Positions 16,016 to 25,110 of a stretch of 33,740 bases of DNA are shown piece by piece. Where the stretch lies: the NCBI GenBank assembly GCA_015484945.1, contig WFUO01000054.1, positions 1 through 33,740 of the forward strand, in the 5' to 3' direction. This DNA comes from Gammaproteobacteria bacterium. Its GTDB lineage: Bacteria; Pseudomonadota; Gammaproteobacteria; WFUO01. Both the position numbers and the translations under genes were made by a program. The notes under the pieces are model-generated. The model made no database searches. It saw only the letters and a list, made by a program, of their open reading frames with translations, and was not told where the DNA came from. Numbering within the stretch: position 1 is the first letter of the stretch; each line of letters starts with the position of its first letter.

Positions 16016-18841
16016 TCATTTATCCAACATCGGCTTCAGGTAGTGACCGGTGTACGAGTCTGCGCAGTCGGCAACCTGTTCGGGAGTGCCGGCGACGACC
16101 ACGCTGCCACCCCCCTCGCCACCTTCTGGACCCATGTCGATGATCCAGTCGGCGGTCTTGATGACATCGAGGTTGTGCTCGATGACGACGATGGTGTTGC
16201 CGTGGTCACGCAGGCGGTGCAGCACGCGCAACAGTTGTTCGATATCGTGGAAATGCAGGCCGGTGGTCGGCTCGTCGAGTATATAGAGCGTGCGGCCGGT
16301 ATCGCGTTTGCTGAGCTCGCGCGCGAGTTTGACACGCTGGGCCTCGCCGCCGGACAGTGTCGTGGCGTTCTGGCCCAGCTTGACATAGGTGAGCCCAACA
16401 TCCACCAGGGTCTGTAGCTTGCGTTTGATGACGGGGATGGCGTCGAAGAAGCTTAGCGCCTCCTCGACAGTCATCTCCAGCACCTCGTGAATGTTCTTTC
16501 CCTTGTAACGGATATCCAGGGTTTCACGGTTGTAGCGTTTGCCCTTGCAGACATCACAGGGAACGTAGATGTCGGGCAGAAAATGCATCTCGACCTTGAT
16601 GACGCCATCACCCTGACAGGCCTCGCAGCGACCGCCCTTGACATTGAAGCTGAAACGTCCCGGCTTGTAACCGCGTGAGCGTGATTCCTGGGTGCCGGCG
16701 AACAGTTCACGGATCGGGGTGAACAGGCCGGTGTAGGTGGCCGGGTTGGAGCGTGGCGTACGGCCGATGGGACTCTGGTCGATGTCCACGACCTTGTCGA
16801 TGTGTGCCAGGCCATCGATGGCCTCGCAGGGCGCGCAGGCCTCGCTGGCGCCATTGAGCAGACGTGCGACCAGTCGGTACAGGGTATCGTTGATGAGGGT
16901 GGACTTGCCCGAACCGGACACCCCTGTCACACAGGTCATGAGGCCAACCGGTATCTCGACGTCGATACCTTTGAGGTTGTTGCCGCTGGCCTTGCGGATA
17001 GTGAGCAAGCGGTTGGGATCAATGGGTGTGCGCCGTGCCGGGACCGGGATCCTGCGCCGGCCGGACAGGTACTGGCCGGTCAGTGAATCCTTGTGGCGGG
17101 CGATCTGCTTCGGCGTGCCCTGGGCCACGATGCGCCCGCCATGCACACCGGCGCCGGGGCCGATATCGACCACGTGATCGGCGGCATGGATGGCATCTTC
17201 GTCGTGTTCGACGACGATCACGGTGTTGCCCAGGTCGCGCAGAAAGGTCAGGGTGTCGAGCAGGCGTGCATTGTCGCGCTGGTGCAGGCCGATGGATGGT
17301 TCGTCGAGCACGTACATGACGCCCACCAGCCCGGCGCCGATCTGGCTGGCGAGGCGGATGCGCTGGGCCTCACCGCCCGACAGGGTCTCGGCGCTGCGCT
17401 CCAGGGTCAGGTAATCGAGACCCACATTGACCAGAAAACCCAACCGCTGGCTGATTTCGTGAACGATCTTCTCGGCGATCCTGCCGCGCTTGCCGGGCAG
17501 GTCCAGACCATCAAAGAAATCGGCGGCCTGGCCGATGGGCATGGCGGTGACCTCGGGCAGTGTACGGCCCGCGACATAGACATGCCGTGCCGAGCGGTTC
17601 AGACGCGTGCCATCGCAGGCTGGACAGGGCTGGACGCTGAGATACTTGCTCAGCTCTTCACGCACGACGTTGGATTCGGTCTCCCGGTAACGCCGTTCCA
17701 TGTTGTTGATGATGCCCTCGAATGGGTGACGCTTGATGCGTTGGCCGCCACGTTCGTTGAAATAACTGAACTCGATGACCTCATCGCCGCTGCCATAGAG
17801 GATGACCTGTTGATGTTCGGGGCGTAGTTCCCTGAATGGGGTTTCGATATCAAATTCGTAGTGATCGGCGAGCGAACTGATGAGCTGGAAATAATAGGCA
17901 TTGCGCCGGTCCCAGCCGCGTACCGCGCCGCCGGCCAGGCTCAGGTAGGGATGCGCGACCACGCGTTCTGGATCGAAGAACTGCTTCACGCCCAGCCCGT
18001 CGCATTCCGGGCAGGCGCCGACCGGATTGTTGAACGAGAACAGGCGAGGTTCCAGTTCGGTGAGGCTGTAGCCGCACTTCGGGCAGGCGAATTTCTCCGA
18101 GAACACCATCTCCGCGGGCCCGTCCTCGTCCATCGGCACGATCACGGCGATGCCATCGGCCAGGCGCAATGCGGTTTCGAATGACTCGGCCAGGCGCAGG
18201 GCCATGTCGTCACGCACCTTGAAACGATCAACCACGGCCTCGATGGTGTGCTTGACGTGCAGTTCCAGTGCCGGTGCCTCGTCCAGATCGACGATCTCGC
18301 CGTCGATACGTGCGCGGATGAAGCCCTGGGCGCGCAATTCCTCGAGTACGTGCAGGTGCTCGCCCTTGCGTTCGGAGACCAGTGGCGCAAGCAGCATCAG
18401 TTTCGTGCCCTCGGGCAATGCCAGCACCTGGTCCACCATCTGACTCACGGTCTGCGCCTCCAGCGTGATGCCGTGGTCCGGGCAGCGCGGCGTGCCGGCC
18501 CGCGCGAACAGCAGACGCAGATAGTCGTAGATCTCGGTGATGGTGCCAACCGTGGAACGCGGGTTGTGCGAGGTGGATTTCTGTTCGATGGAAATGGCCG
18601 GCGACAGCCCCTCGATGTGATCGACATCGGGTTTTTCCATCATCGACAGAAACTGTCGTGCATAGGCAGACAGTGATTCCACGTAGCGTCGCTGACCCTC
18701 GGCATAGATGGTGTCGAAGGCGAGTGACGATTTGCCCGAGCCCGACAGGCCGGTAATGACGATGAGCTTGTCGCGCGGCAGATCCAGGTCGATGTTGGCC
18801 AGGTTGTGAGTGCGCGCGCCGCGGATTCTGATACTGTCCAT
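16016..18841 (-). CDS. uvrA: Excinuclease ABC subunit A (UvrA)
   Basis: A 941-residue protein, one residue over E. coli UvrA. It has two ABC ATPase modules: the first Walker A is GLSGSGKSS at residues 31-39, the second GVSGSGKST lies near 640. Both ABC signatures ([16 protein letters not shown] and [16 protein letters not shown]) and the Walker B segments ([20 protein letters not shown]) are present. Two zinc modules are intact: CPKCGYS...CPECDGLG and [14 protein letters not shown]...CDVCKGKRY. It recognises bulky DNA lesions and loads UvrB. It is divergent from the transporter gene. Confidence 0.98.
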   Translation of the reverse strand: MDSIRIRGARTHNLANIDLDLPRDKLIVITGLSGSGKSSLAFDTIYAEGQRRYVESLSAYARQFLSMMEKPDVDHIEGLSPAISIEQKSTSHNPRSTVGTITEIYDYLRLLFARAGTPRCPDHGITLEAQTVSQMVDQVLALPEGTKLMLLAPLVSERKGEHLHVLEELRAQGFIRARIDGEIVDLDEAPALELHVKHTIEAVVDRFKVRDDMALRLAESFETALRLADGIAVIVPMDEDGPAEMVFSEKFACPKCGYSLTELEPRLFSFNNPVGACPECDGLGVKQFFDPERVVAHPYLSLAGGAVRGWDRRNAYYFQLISSLADHYEFDIETPFRELRPEHQQVILYGSGDEVIEFSYFNERGGQRIKRHPFEGIINNMERRYRETESNVVREELSKYLSVQPCPACDGTRLNRSARHVYVAGRTLPEVTAMPIGQAADFFDGLDLPGKRGRIAEKIVHEISQRLGFLVNVGLDYLTLERSAETLSGGEAQRIRLASQIGAGLVGVMYVLDEPSIGLHQRDNARLLDTLTFLRDLGNTVIVVEHDEDAIHAADHVVDIGPGAGVHGGRIVAQGTPKQIARHKDSLTGQYLSGRRRIPVPARRTPIDPNRLLTIRKASGNNLKGIDVEIPVGLMTCVTGVSGSGKSTLINDTLYRLVARLLNGASEACAPCEAIDGLAHIDKVVDIDQSPIGRTPRSNPATYTGLFTPIRELFAGTQESRSRGYKPGRFSFNVKGGRCEACQGDGVIKVEMHFLPDIYVPCDVCKGKRYNRETLDIRYKGKNIHEVLEMTVEEALSFFDAIPVIKRKLQTLVDVGLTYVKLGQNATTLSGGEAQRVKLARELSKRDTGRTLYILDEPTTGLHFHDIEQLLRVLHRLRDHGNTIVVIEHNLDVIKTADWIIDMGPEGGEGGGSVVVAGTPEQVADCADSYTGHYLKPMLDK

Positions 18842-18912
18842 CCGATTTTCCGGTAAGTGAGTAACCTGTTAATATACGCTTTTCAAGTATCCCGACGCAA
18901 AGGCATGATGAG
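18842..18912. promoter_or_regulatory. Divergent uvrA / transporter promoter region
   Basis: The 71-base gap must hold promoters for both genes. On the minus strand TTGCGT and TATATT lie 18 bases apart (18900 down to 18871). On the plus strand TAATAT at 18870-18875 is a possible -10. The single CTGT at 18867-18870 is only half of an E. coli-type LexA box, with no ACAG partner at the right distance, so SOS control is not demonstrated. Confidence 0.3.
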
Positions 18913-20295
18913 TTGGAAACGGTGACTCCCGACAAGGCAGGCATGACCCGTGGTGAACGCCGGGCCGTGCTGTCGCTGGCAGCCATCTTCGTCATGCGCA
19001 TGTTGGGCCTGTTCATGCTGCTGCCGGTGTTCAGTCTCTATGTTGGCCACCTGCGTGGCGCCACACCCGAGCTGACCGGCTATGCGTTTGGGATCTACGG
19101 ACTTACCCAGGGTCTGTTGCAGATCCCGTTCGGCATGTTGTCCGACCGTTTCGGCCGCAAGCCGGTCATCCTTGCCGGGTTGTTGCTGTTCGCCGCCGGC
19201 AGTGTGATCGCGGCGTTGTCCGATGATATCTGGGGCGTATTGATCGGCCGCGCGGTTCAGGGGGGTGGCGCCATTGCTTCCGCGGTCATGGCCCTGACTG
19301 CCGACCTCACGCGAGAGGAACAGCGCACCAAGGCCATGGCCGTGATCGGCATGAGCATCGGCCTGTCGTTCATGCTGGCATTGGTGCTCGGTCCGCAATT
19401 CAACGCCCTGTTCGGGTTGTCCGGCCTGTTCTGGATCATCGCCGGGCTGGCTGCCGCGGCCATGGCCATCCTGATACTGTTCGTCCCCACCCCGGCTCAC
19501 AGCCGGCGCCACCGTGATGCCGAGGCCATACCGTCGCAGTTTGGCCGGGTGCTGCGCGATCCCCAGCTGTTGCGTCTGGATCTGGGCATCTTCTCGCTGC
19601 ACGCCATGCTCTCGGCCATGCTGTTCGTCGTACCGCTGATGCTCAGGCAGGAGGCCGGACTGGCAGAGCAGCATCATTCCTGGCTGTATCTGGCCATCAT
19701 GCCGTTGTCGGTGCTGTTCATGGTGCCATTCATCATCATTGCCGAACGCCGGCGGCAGATGAAGCGGGTGTTTTCGGGCAGCATCCTGTGCATCGGCCTG
19801 GCCCAACTCGGTCTGCTGGGCTGGCATGCCAGCCTGTGGAGCATTGCCCTATGGCTGCTGGTGTTCTTTTCGGCCTTCAACCTCCTCGAGGCCAGCCTGC
19901 CGTCGCTGGTGTCGAAGATCGCCCCGCCGGACGCCAAGGGTACGGCCATGGGCTTCTACTCCAGCAGCCAGTTTCTCGGTATCTTTGCAGGCGGGTCGCT
20001 GGCCGGACAGCTGTTCGCCCGCTACGCCTATACCGGCGTGTTGTTTCTGGGAACCGGCCTGGCGCTGATCTGGTTCCTGGCCGCGGCCACGATGCGCGAG
20101 CCGCGCTATCTGAGCAGCCAGTTGCTGCGGGTCGGCCGCCAGAATCCCGACCAGGCGCGTCTGCTGGCCACCGAGCTGTCCGCCATCGATGGTGTCGCCG
20201 AGGCCGTGGTCATTGGCGACGAGGGTGTGGCCTACCTCAAGGTTGACAGCAAGCGCCTCGACGAGGATGCCCTGGCACGGTATGCCGCCGACTAA
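18913..20295 (+). CDS. yajR: MFS transporter, YajR-like, with C-terminal YAM-type domain
   Basis: The 460-residue product has about twelve membrane segments. Motif A is GMLSDRFGRKPVI, and the strongly conserved segments GIYGLTQGLLQIPFG, VMALTADLTREEQRTKAMAVIG and KGTAMGFYSSSQFLG closely resemble E. coli YajR. After the last segment, residues of about 400-460 (LSAIDGVAEAVVIGDEGVAYLKVDS) form the ferredoxin-like YAM domain of that family. The substrate is unknown. The start is uncertain: TTG at 18913, GTG at 18922 or ATG at 18943 (MTRGERR, which aligns with an internal MTPGERR in YajR). Confidence 0.9.
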   Translation: METVTPDKAGMTRGERRAVLSLAAIFVMRMLGLFMLLPVFSLYVGHLRGATPELTGYAFGIYGLTQGLLQIPFGMLSDRFGRKPVILAGLLLFAAGSVIAALSDDIWGVLIGRAVQGGGAIASAVMALTADLTREEQRTKAMAVIGMSIGLSFMLALVLGPQFNALFGLSGLFWIIAGLAAAAMAILILFVPTPAHSRRHRDAEAIPSQFGRVLRDPQLLRLDLGIFSLHAMLSAMLFVVPLMLRQEAGLAEQHHSWLYLAIMPLSVLFMVPFIIIAERRRQMKRVFSGSILCIGLAQLGLLGWHASLWSIALWLLVFFSAFNLLEASLPSLVSKIAPPDAKGTAMGFYSSSQFLGIFAGGSLAGQLFARYAYTGVLFLGTGLALIWFLAAATMREPRYLSSQLLRVGRQNPDQARLLATELSAIDGVAEAVVIGDEGVAYLKVDSKRLDEDALARYAAD

Positions 20296-20347
20296 GCGCG
20301 TGCAAGCAACCGGCACCAGGCCGTCATGGATTGTACGGTTCACGAAA

Positions 20348-20403
20348 AATCTTTGCGTTTTCCGCGCCGTGGCATTCAAGCACCCACTTCGTGTGTTTCG
20401 TAT
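20348..20403 (-). repeat. Intergenic element D: degenerate repeat block before ssb
   Basis: Read on the minus strand, this stretch contains ACGAAACACACGAAG, then CACGGCGCGGAAAACGCAAAG, again units of about 8-10 bases built on CACGAAG, CGCGGAA and CGCAAAG. No matching arm in the opposite direction is obvious here. It occupies the first part of the 249-base gap between the transporter gene and ssb. Confidence 0.45.
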
Positions 20404-20424
20404 TGGGCGGGACGATTTTTGTGC

Positions 20425-20454
20425 TTGTCTCCGGCCTTTGCCCTCGGTTATGCT
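20425..20454 (+). promoter_or_regulatory. Candidate ssb promoter
   Basis: TTGTCT at 20425-20430 and TATGCT at 20449-20454 each match consensus at four of six positions, with 18-base spacing. Transcription would start near 20461 and give a leader of about 84 bases that includes the perfect palindrome at 20505-20524. Confidence 0.4.
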
Positions 20455-20504
20455 CTGACTGTGATCCGCCAGGATCCGTAGCTGTTTCATCAACCCAGGA
20501 CATG

Positions 20505-20524
20505 GGTATCCCGTACGGGATACC
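20505..20524. promoter_or_regulatory. Perfect 20-bp palindrome upstream of ssb
   Basis: GGTATCCCGTACGGGATACC is exactly self-complementary. It ends eight bases before the AGGAG (20533-20537) of ssb. As DNA it could be a dimeric regulator site. As RNA it would form an eight-base-pair stem capped by a GUAC tetraloop next to the ribosome binding site. Confidence 0.55.
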
Positions 20525-20544
20525 GGACACTCAGGAGAAGCATC

Positions 20545-20994
20545 ATGGCACGTGGAGTCAACAAGGTCATTCTGGTCGGCAATCTCGGCCGCGATCCCGA
20601 AATCCGTTACACCCCCAGCGGCAGCGCTGTGGCCAGTGTCACCATAGCCACCAGCGAGCAATGGAAGGACAAGCAGACCGGCGAGAAGCAGGAACGCACC
20701 GAATGGCACAATGTCACGTTCTTTGGCCGGCTGGCCGAGATCGTCGGTGAGTACCTGAAGAAAGGGTCACAGGTCTATGTCGAGGGCAGCCTGCGTACCG
20801 AGAAATGGCAGGACAAGAATGGCAATGACCGCTACACCACCAAGGTCATCGCCAGCGAGATGCAGATGCTCGGCAGCCGTAGTGGCGGTACCGCCAGCTA
20901 CAATCAGGATGCCGGCGCCAGCCCGTCCCGGCCCGCCAGCCAGCCCGCGCCCGCGACGGCCGATACCGGCTTCGACGACGACATCCCGTTCTAG
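20545..20994 (+). CDS. ssb: Single-stranded DNA-binding protein
   Basis: The 149-residue product starts [21 protein letters not shown], with the OB fold through about residue 112 ([29 protein letters not shown]). A low-complexity Pro/Ala/Ser linker leads to the acidic tip DDDIPF that recruits partner proteins. It is shorter than E. coli SSB (178) because of the linker. AGGAG sits seven bases before the ATG. Linkage of ssb with uvrA and an MFS gene is common in gammaproteobacteria. Confidence 0.97.
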   Translation: MARGVNKVILVGNLGRDPEIRYTPSGSAVASVTIATSEQWKDKQTGEKQERTEWHNVTFFGRLAEIVGEYLKKGSQVYVEGSLRTEKWQDKNGNDRYTTKVIASEMQMLGSRSGGTASYNQDAGASPSRPASQPAPATADTGFDDDIPF

Positions 20995-21017
20995 CCGCAC
21001 AGGGGGTTCCCGTGCGG
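20995..21017 (+). terminator. Terminator-like hairpin directly after ssb
   Basis: CCGCAC at 20995-21000 pairs with GTGCGG at 21012-21017, and GGG/CCC extend the stem past a bulged A around a GGTT loop. The following bases TCCTTTCC are pyrimidine-rich but not a clean T run, so termination may be partial. Confidence 0.45.
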
Positions 21018-21098
21018 TCCTTTCCATTTCCACGGTTCCCGATAACCGTTACCGGGTAACGGTTATCGGGCCAACCCGGTGTGGTCCTTTCCGTTTCC
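21012..21098 (+). repeat. Pair of 20-bp direct repeats flanking a long hairpin
   Basis: GTGYGGTCCTTTCCRTTTCC occurs at 21012-21031 and again at 21079-21098, with two mismatches and a 67-base period. In each copy the GTGYGG end is positioned as the 3' side of a hairpin. Both copies lie between ssb and miaB. Confidence 0.7.
21030..21084. other. Long near-perfect hairpin between ssb and miaB
   Basis: CCCGATAACCGTTAC at 21038-21052 is exactly complementary to GTAACGGTTATCGGG at 21056-21070, with a CGG loop. GGTT/AACC and CCAC/GTGG pairs extend the stem outward across small internal loops to 21030 and 21084. It is followed by TCCTTTCC, as is the hairpin after ssb. Confidence 0.75.
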
Positions 21099-21112
21099 CC
21101 GATGCCGCACGA

Positions 21113-21142
21113 ATGGCATTTTTCCCGAAAATACCGTATATT
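21113..21142 (+). promoter_or_regulatory. Candidate miaB promoter
   Basis: ATGGCA at 21113-21118 and TATATT at 21137-21142 are 18 bases apart, with four and five matches to consensus. The start would be near 21149, about 23 bases before the ATG. It would give the long downstream gene run its own promoter independent of ssb. Confidence 0.4.
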
Positions 21143-21171
21143 GCGCGGTCCTTCTGGAGAAATCACAGCGC

Positions 21172-22518
21172 ATGAGCGGAAAGGTCTATATCAAGACGTT
21201 CGGTTGCCAGATGAACGAGTACGACTCGGATCGCATGTCCGATGCGCTCGCCGTCTCGCATGGCCTGGCGCGCGCCGCCAGTGCCGATGAGGCCGATGTA
21301 TTGCTGCTCAACACCTGTTCAATCCGAGAGAAGGCGCAGGAGAAGGTATTCTCGCAGCTTGGCAAGTGGCGCGAGCTGAAGGACGCGCGCCCGGAACTGA
21401 TCATCGGTGTGGGCGGCTGTGTGGCCAGCCAGGAAGGTGAGGCCCTGCGCCTGCGCGCCCCGTGGGTGGATATCGTGTTCGGCCCGCAGACCCTGCATCG
21501 CCTGCCGCAGATGATCGACGAGGTGCGCCGGCAACGCAACGCAGTGGTCGATGTCTCGTTTCCCGAGATAGAGAAATTCGACTGTCTGCCGGCCCCGCGC
21601 GCCGAGGGTCCCACGGCCTTCGTCTCGATCATGGAGGGATGCAGCAAGTATTGCACCTTTTGTGTGGTGCCCTATACCCGCGGGGAGGAGGTCAGCCGCC
21701 CGTTCGACGATGTGATCGCCGAGGTCGCGCAACTGGCGCAGCAGGGCGTGCGCGAGGTCAACCTGCTGGGTCAGAACGTCAATGCCTACCGGGGGCTGAT
21801 GGACGACGGCGAATACGCCGACCTGGCCCTGCTGATTCACTATGTGGCCGCCATCGACGGCATCGAGCGGATCCGTTACACCACCTCGCATCCGGTCGAG
21901 TTCAGCGACCGCCTGATCGAGACCTACGCCGAGGTCCCGCAGCTGGTCAGCCACCTGCATTTGCCGGTGCAGAGCGGATCAGACCGTATTCTGCGGCTCA
22001 TGAAACGCGGTCATACGGCGGCCGATTACATCGAGCGCATCCGCCGTCTGCGTGAGGTGCGTCCGGGCATCAGCCTGTCGTCTGACTTCATCGTCGGCTT
22101 TCCCGGCGAGAGCGAGGCGGACTTCGAGGACACCATGGCGCTGATCGAGGAGATCGGCTTCGACCACAGCTTCAGCTTCATCTACAGCGCGCGGCCGGGC
22201 ACGCCGGCGGCCGATCTGCCCGATGATGTCGATCTGGCGATCAAGAAGGCCCGTCTGGCCAGGCTGCAGGCGCGCATACAGGCAATGGCCGGCGAGATCA
22301 GCCGCGCCATGGTTGGCACGGTACAGCGGATCCTTGTCGAGCGCCCGTCACGCAAGGACCCGGGGCAAATGGCCGGGCGCACCGAGAACAACCGGGTGGT
22401 CAATTTCGACGCCAGCCCGGCGCTGATTGGCCGCTTTGTCGATGTGCGCATCACCGAGGCCCTGCCCAACTCGCTGCGCGGCGAGCTGGTCACGGCCGGC
22501 GTTGCCGATTGCGCCTGA
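21172..22518 (+). CDS. miaB: tRNA-2-methylthio-N6-isopentenyladenosine synthase MiaB
   Basis: A 448-residue radical SAM methylthiotransferase. The N-terminal UPF0004 domain has three cluster cysteines at C12, C49 and C83 ([32 protein letters not shown]). The radical SAM motif is C157xxxC161xxC164 ([18 protein letters not shown]). A TRAM domain closes the protein. It thiomethylates A37 of tRNAs reading UNN codons. The frame is open upstream to 21079, but homology and TGGAGA at 21155-21160 favour the ATG at 21172. Confidence 0.97.
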   Translation: MSGKVYIKTFGCQMNEYDSDRMSDALAVSHGLARAASADEADVLLLNTCSIREKAQEKVFSQLGKWRELKDARPELIIGVGGCVASQEGEALRLRAPWVDIVFGPQTLHRLPQMIDEVRRQRNAVVDVSFPEIEKFDCLPAPRAEGPTAFVSIMEGCSKYCTFCVVPYTRGEEVSRPFDDVIAEVAQLAQQGVREVNLLGQNVNAYRGLMDDGEYADLALLIHYVAAIDGIERIRYTTSHPVEFSDRLIETYAEVPQLVSHLHLPVQSGSDRILRLMKRGHTAADYIERIRRLREVRPGISLSSDFIVGFPGESEADFEDTMALIEEIGFDHSFSFIYSARPGTPAADLPDDVDLAIKKARLARLQARIQAMAGEISRAMVGTVQRILVERPSRKDPGQMAGRTENNRVVNFDASPALIGRFVDVRITEALPNSLRGELVTAGVADCA

Positions 22519-22647
22519 GGATCTTCTGTCGGTGAGCGCGTCTTTTAACCATGAAAAAAGCCCGGTAATGGCCGCTTGCGGGCGTGCCGGGGCTGACCCA
22601 TACTTTATATACAGGCTGAAAAACCGTCCCGACGAGGTGGCGTGGCG

Positions 22648-23649
22648 GTGCCTGAAACGTGCAGGTTTGTGACGAACTTGAGCGAGCATCCTGAGACCTA
22701 TCATCTGACCCTCGAACCCGTTGACAACGAACGGCTGGCCAACCTCTGCGGCCTGTTCGACGAACACCTGCGCCAGGTGGAATCCCGTCTTGGGGTCGAG
22801 ATCAACAACCGCGGTAATCGCTTTCAGGTGATTGGCGAGGCTGGTTCGGCCGCCACTGCCGGCCAGGTGTTGTCCGCCCTGTACGCCCTGACCGAACGTG
22901 AACAGCTATCGCCCAACCGCGTACACCTGCAGATCCAGGAATTGTGGACCGATGACAGGCCGGCCAACAATGATGACCGCTTCGGCAAACCCGTCGAACT
23001 GAGGCTACGCAAGGAACGCATACGCGGGCGGGGCCCCAACCAGCAGCGCTATCTGCACAACATCCAGCATCATGACATCAACTTCGGTATCGGCCCGGCG
23101 GGCACAGGCAAGACCTACCTGGCCGTTGCCTGTGCCGTGGATGCGCTGGAGCGTGAGCAGGTGCGCCGTATCCTGCTGGTGCGTCCAGCGGTCGAGGCGG
23201 GAGAGCGGCTGGGTTTTCTGCCTGGCGATCTGGCGCAGAAGATCGACCCCTATCTGCGTCCGCTGTACGACGCATTGTATGAAATGCTCGGCTTTGAGCG
23301 CGTGGCCAAGCTGATCGAGCGCAACGTCATCGAGGTGGCGCCGCTGGCCTATATGCGCGGCCGCACGCTGAACGAATCCTTCATCATCCTCGACGAGGCG
23401 CAGAATACCACCGAGGAACAGATGAAGATGTTTCTCACCCGTATCGGTTTTGGATCCACCGCGGTGATCACCGGCGACGTGACCCAGATCGACCTGCCCA
23501 ACAATGCCCGATCCGGCCTGCGGCACGTGATCGAGGTGCTAAAGGATGTCGAGGGGATCAGCTTCACGTTCTTCGGTGCGCGCGATGTGGTGCGGCATCC
23601 CTTGGTGCAGCGCATCGTCGCCGCCTATGACAAGCTGGATGGCGAGTGA
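22648..23649 (+). CDS. ybeZ: PhoH-like ATPase (YbeZ)
   Basis: A PhoH-family protein of about 333 residues with an N-terminal KH-like part (LEPVDNERLANLCGLFDEHLRQVESRLGV), Walker A GPAGTGKTYLA near residue 149, ILDEAQNTTEEQMKMFLTRIG, and TGDVTQIDLPNNARSGLRH. It is linked functionally to YbeY in rRNA processing. Only GTG and TTG starts are available. GTG at 22648 has GAGGTG eight bases upstream; GTG 22642 and 22669 are alternatives. It lies 129 bases after miaB and overlaps ybeY by four bases. Confidence 0.95.
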   Translation: MPETCRFVTNLSEHPETYHLTLEPVDNERLANLCGLFDEHLRQVESRLGVEINNRGNRFQVIGEAGSAATAGQVLSALYALTEREQLSPNRVHLQIQELWTDDRPANNDDRFGKPVELRLRKERIRGRGPNQQRYLHNIQHHDINFGIGPAGTGKTYLAVACAVDALEREQVRRILLVRPAVEAGERLGFLPGDLAQKIDPYLRPLYDALYEMLGFERVAKLIERNVIEVAPLAYMRGRTLNESFIILDEAQNTTEEQMKMFLTRIGFGSTAVITGDVTQIDLPNNARSGLRHVIEVLKDVEGISFTFFGARDVVRHPLVQRIVAAYDKLDGE

Positions 23650-24101
23650 GCATCGATCTGGAAGTCCAGTTCGCCAGCGGGCAGGATGACCTGCCCGATG
23701 AAACCGCTCTGCGGCGCTGGGCGGAACTCGCACTGGGTGACCGCGCCGGTAATGCCGGTCTGGTGATCCGCATCGTGGACGAAGACGAGAGCCGGGCGCT
23801 CAACCACCGTTACCGCGGCAAGGACCGCCCCACCAATGTGCTTTCGTTTCCGTTCGAGGCGCCGCCGGGCGTGGAAACGAATCTGCTCGGTGATCTGGTG
23901 ATTTGCGCCCCGGTGGTGGCGCGCGAGGCAGTGGCGCAGGGCAAGGCCACGACCGACCACTGGGCGCACATGGTCGTGCACGGCTGTTTGCACCTGCTGG
24001 GCCACGACCATCAGACCGACACCGAGGCGCAGGCCATGGAGGCGCTGGAATGCCGTCTGCTGGCCTCGATCGGTATCGCCGACCCCTATCGGGCGGCCTG
24101 A
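23646..24101 (+). CDS. ybeY: Endoribonuclease YbeY (16S rRNA maturation)
   Basis: The 151-residue product ends in the metal-binding motif of the family: H112, H116 and H122 in VHGCLHLLGHDH. RGKDRPTNVLSFPFE and LLGDLVICAPVV are the other conserved segments. It takes part in 16S rRNA 3' end maturation and ribosome quality control. The GTG start overlaps the ybeZ stop (GTGA), a strong sign of coupling. Confidence 0.96.
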   Translation: MSIDLEVQFASGQDDLPDETALRRWAELALGDRAGNAGLVIRIVDEDESRALNHRYRGKDRPTNVLSFPFEAPPGVETNLLGDLVICAPVVAREAVAQGKATTDHWAHMVVHGCLHLLGHDHQTDTEAQAMEALECRLLASIGIADPYRAA

Positions 24102-24136
24102 CCACGACATGGGCAACATGGAGAACCACGCAAGAC

Positions 24137-25015
24137 ATGAACGACGACGCAAGCAGTAGCAACGGTCCCGGGCAGAAAGGCTGGCTCGAACGCATCAGTC
24201 AGGCCCTCACGGGCGAGCCCAGGGACCGCGAAGACCTGATCGGCATCCTGCGCAGCGCACAGCAGCGCGGCCTGCTGGATGCCGACGCGCTGACGATGAT
24301 CGAGGGCGTGTTGCAGGTTTCCGAGATGCAGGTGCGCGATATCATGATCCCGCGCTCCCAGATGTCGGTCATCGATCGTGACATGCCGGTGGACGAGATG
24401 CTCGATCTGGTGATCGCCTCCGGCCATTCGCGCTTCCCGGTCATCGTTGACAGCCGTGACGAGGTCGAAGGCATTTTGCTGGCCAAGGATCTGTTGCGCC
24501 TGTTCAAGGAGAACGACACCGCCAGTGTCAGTCTCATGGACATGTTGCGCCCTGCCATCTTCATACCCGAGAGCAAACGCCTCAACGTGCTGCTCAAGGA
24601 GTTTCGCGCCAGCCGCAACCACATGGCCATCGTGGTGGACGAATATGGCGGTGTTTCGGGCATGGTTACCATCGAGGATGTGCTTGAACAGATCGTCGGC
24701 GAGATAGAGGATGAGCATGATGTGGACGAAGGCAGTTTCATCCTCCAGCGTGATGAACGTCACTATACCGTCAAGGCCCTGACCCCGATCGACGAGTTCA
24801 ACGACTACTTCCATACCGGATTCAGCGAGGAAGAGTTCGATACCATCGGTGGCCTGTTGCTGCCGCAATGGGGGCACGTTCCGCGGCGCGGTGAGACGAC
24901 CCGGCTCGGTGATCTCGAGTTCCGCGTGTTGCGCGCCGACCAGCGCCGCATCCACTTGCTCGAGGTGACGGTACCGGAGAAACAGACAAGCGAGGCGGCG
25001 GACGCGCAGGAGTAG
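24137..25015 (+). CDS. corC: CorC/YbeX CBS-domain protein
   Basis: The 292-residue product has the same length as E. coli CorC. The first CBS domain covers about 68-125 (VRDIMIPRSQMSVIDRDM, HSRFPVIVDSRDEVEGILLAKDLL) and the second about 135-190 (HMAIVVDEYGGVSGMVTIEDVLEQIVGEIEDE). The CorC_HlyC transporter-associated domain follows (FDTIGGLLLPQWGHVPRRGE). It is soluble; roles in magnesium homeostasis and ribosome function have been proposed. The frame is open further upstream, but the ATG at 24137 matches homologs. Confidence 0.96.
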   Translation: MNDDASSSNGPGQKGWLERISQALTGEPRDREDLIGILRSAQQRGLLDADALTMIEGVLQVSEMQVRDIMIPRSQMSVIDRDMPVDEMLDLVIASGHSRFPVIVDSRDEVEGILLAKDLLRLFKENDTASVSLMDMLRPAIFIPESKRLNVLLKEFRASRNHMAIVVDEYGGVSGMVTIEDVLEQIVGEIEDEHDVDEGSFILQRDERHYTVKALTPIDEFNDYFHTGFSEEEFDTIGGLLLPQWGHVPRRGETTRLGDLEFRVLRADQRRIHLLEVTVPEKQTSEAADAQE

Positions 25016-25056
25016 CCGTTTCTTCGATCTGACATCCCGCCGCACGCGTAAACATG

Positions 25057-25084
25057 CCCGTCGGCGTCCCGTGCCGGGGTTTTT
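25057..25084 (+). terminator. Possible terminator between corC and lnt
   Basis: TCGGC at 25061-25065 pairs with GCCGG at 25073-25077, extended by CC/GG past a bulge, and five T follow at 25080-25084. It lies just ahead of lnt. It may attenuate read-through but is short and bulged. Confidence 0.4.
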
Positions 25085-25110
25085 GCCGGGGTTTCTGGTA
25101 ACCTGTGGGC

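Noticed and set aside
18861-18880. A possible LexA (SOS) box between uvrA and the transporter gene, based on CTGT.
   Set aside because: The partner ACAG at the E. coli spacing is missing; a single half-site of four bases is not evidence.
20324-20530. A 68-codon minus-strand frame in the gap before ssb.
   Set aside because: Its C-terminal half is a translation of the degenerate repeat block (element D) and its N-terminal half spans the ssb leader palindrome; nothing suggests a real protein.
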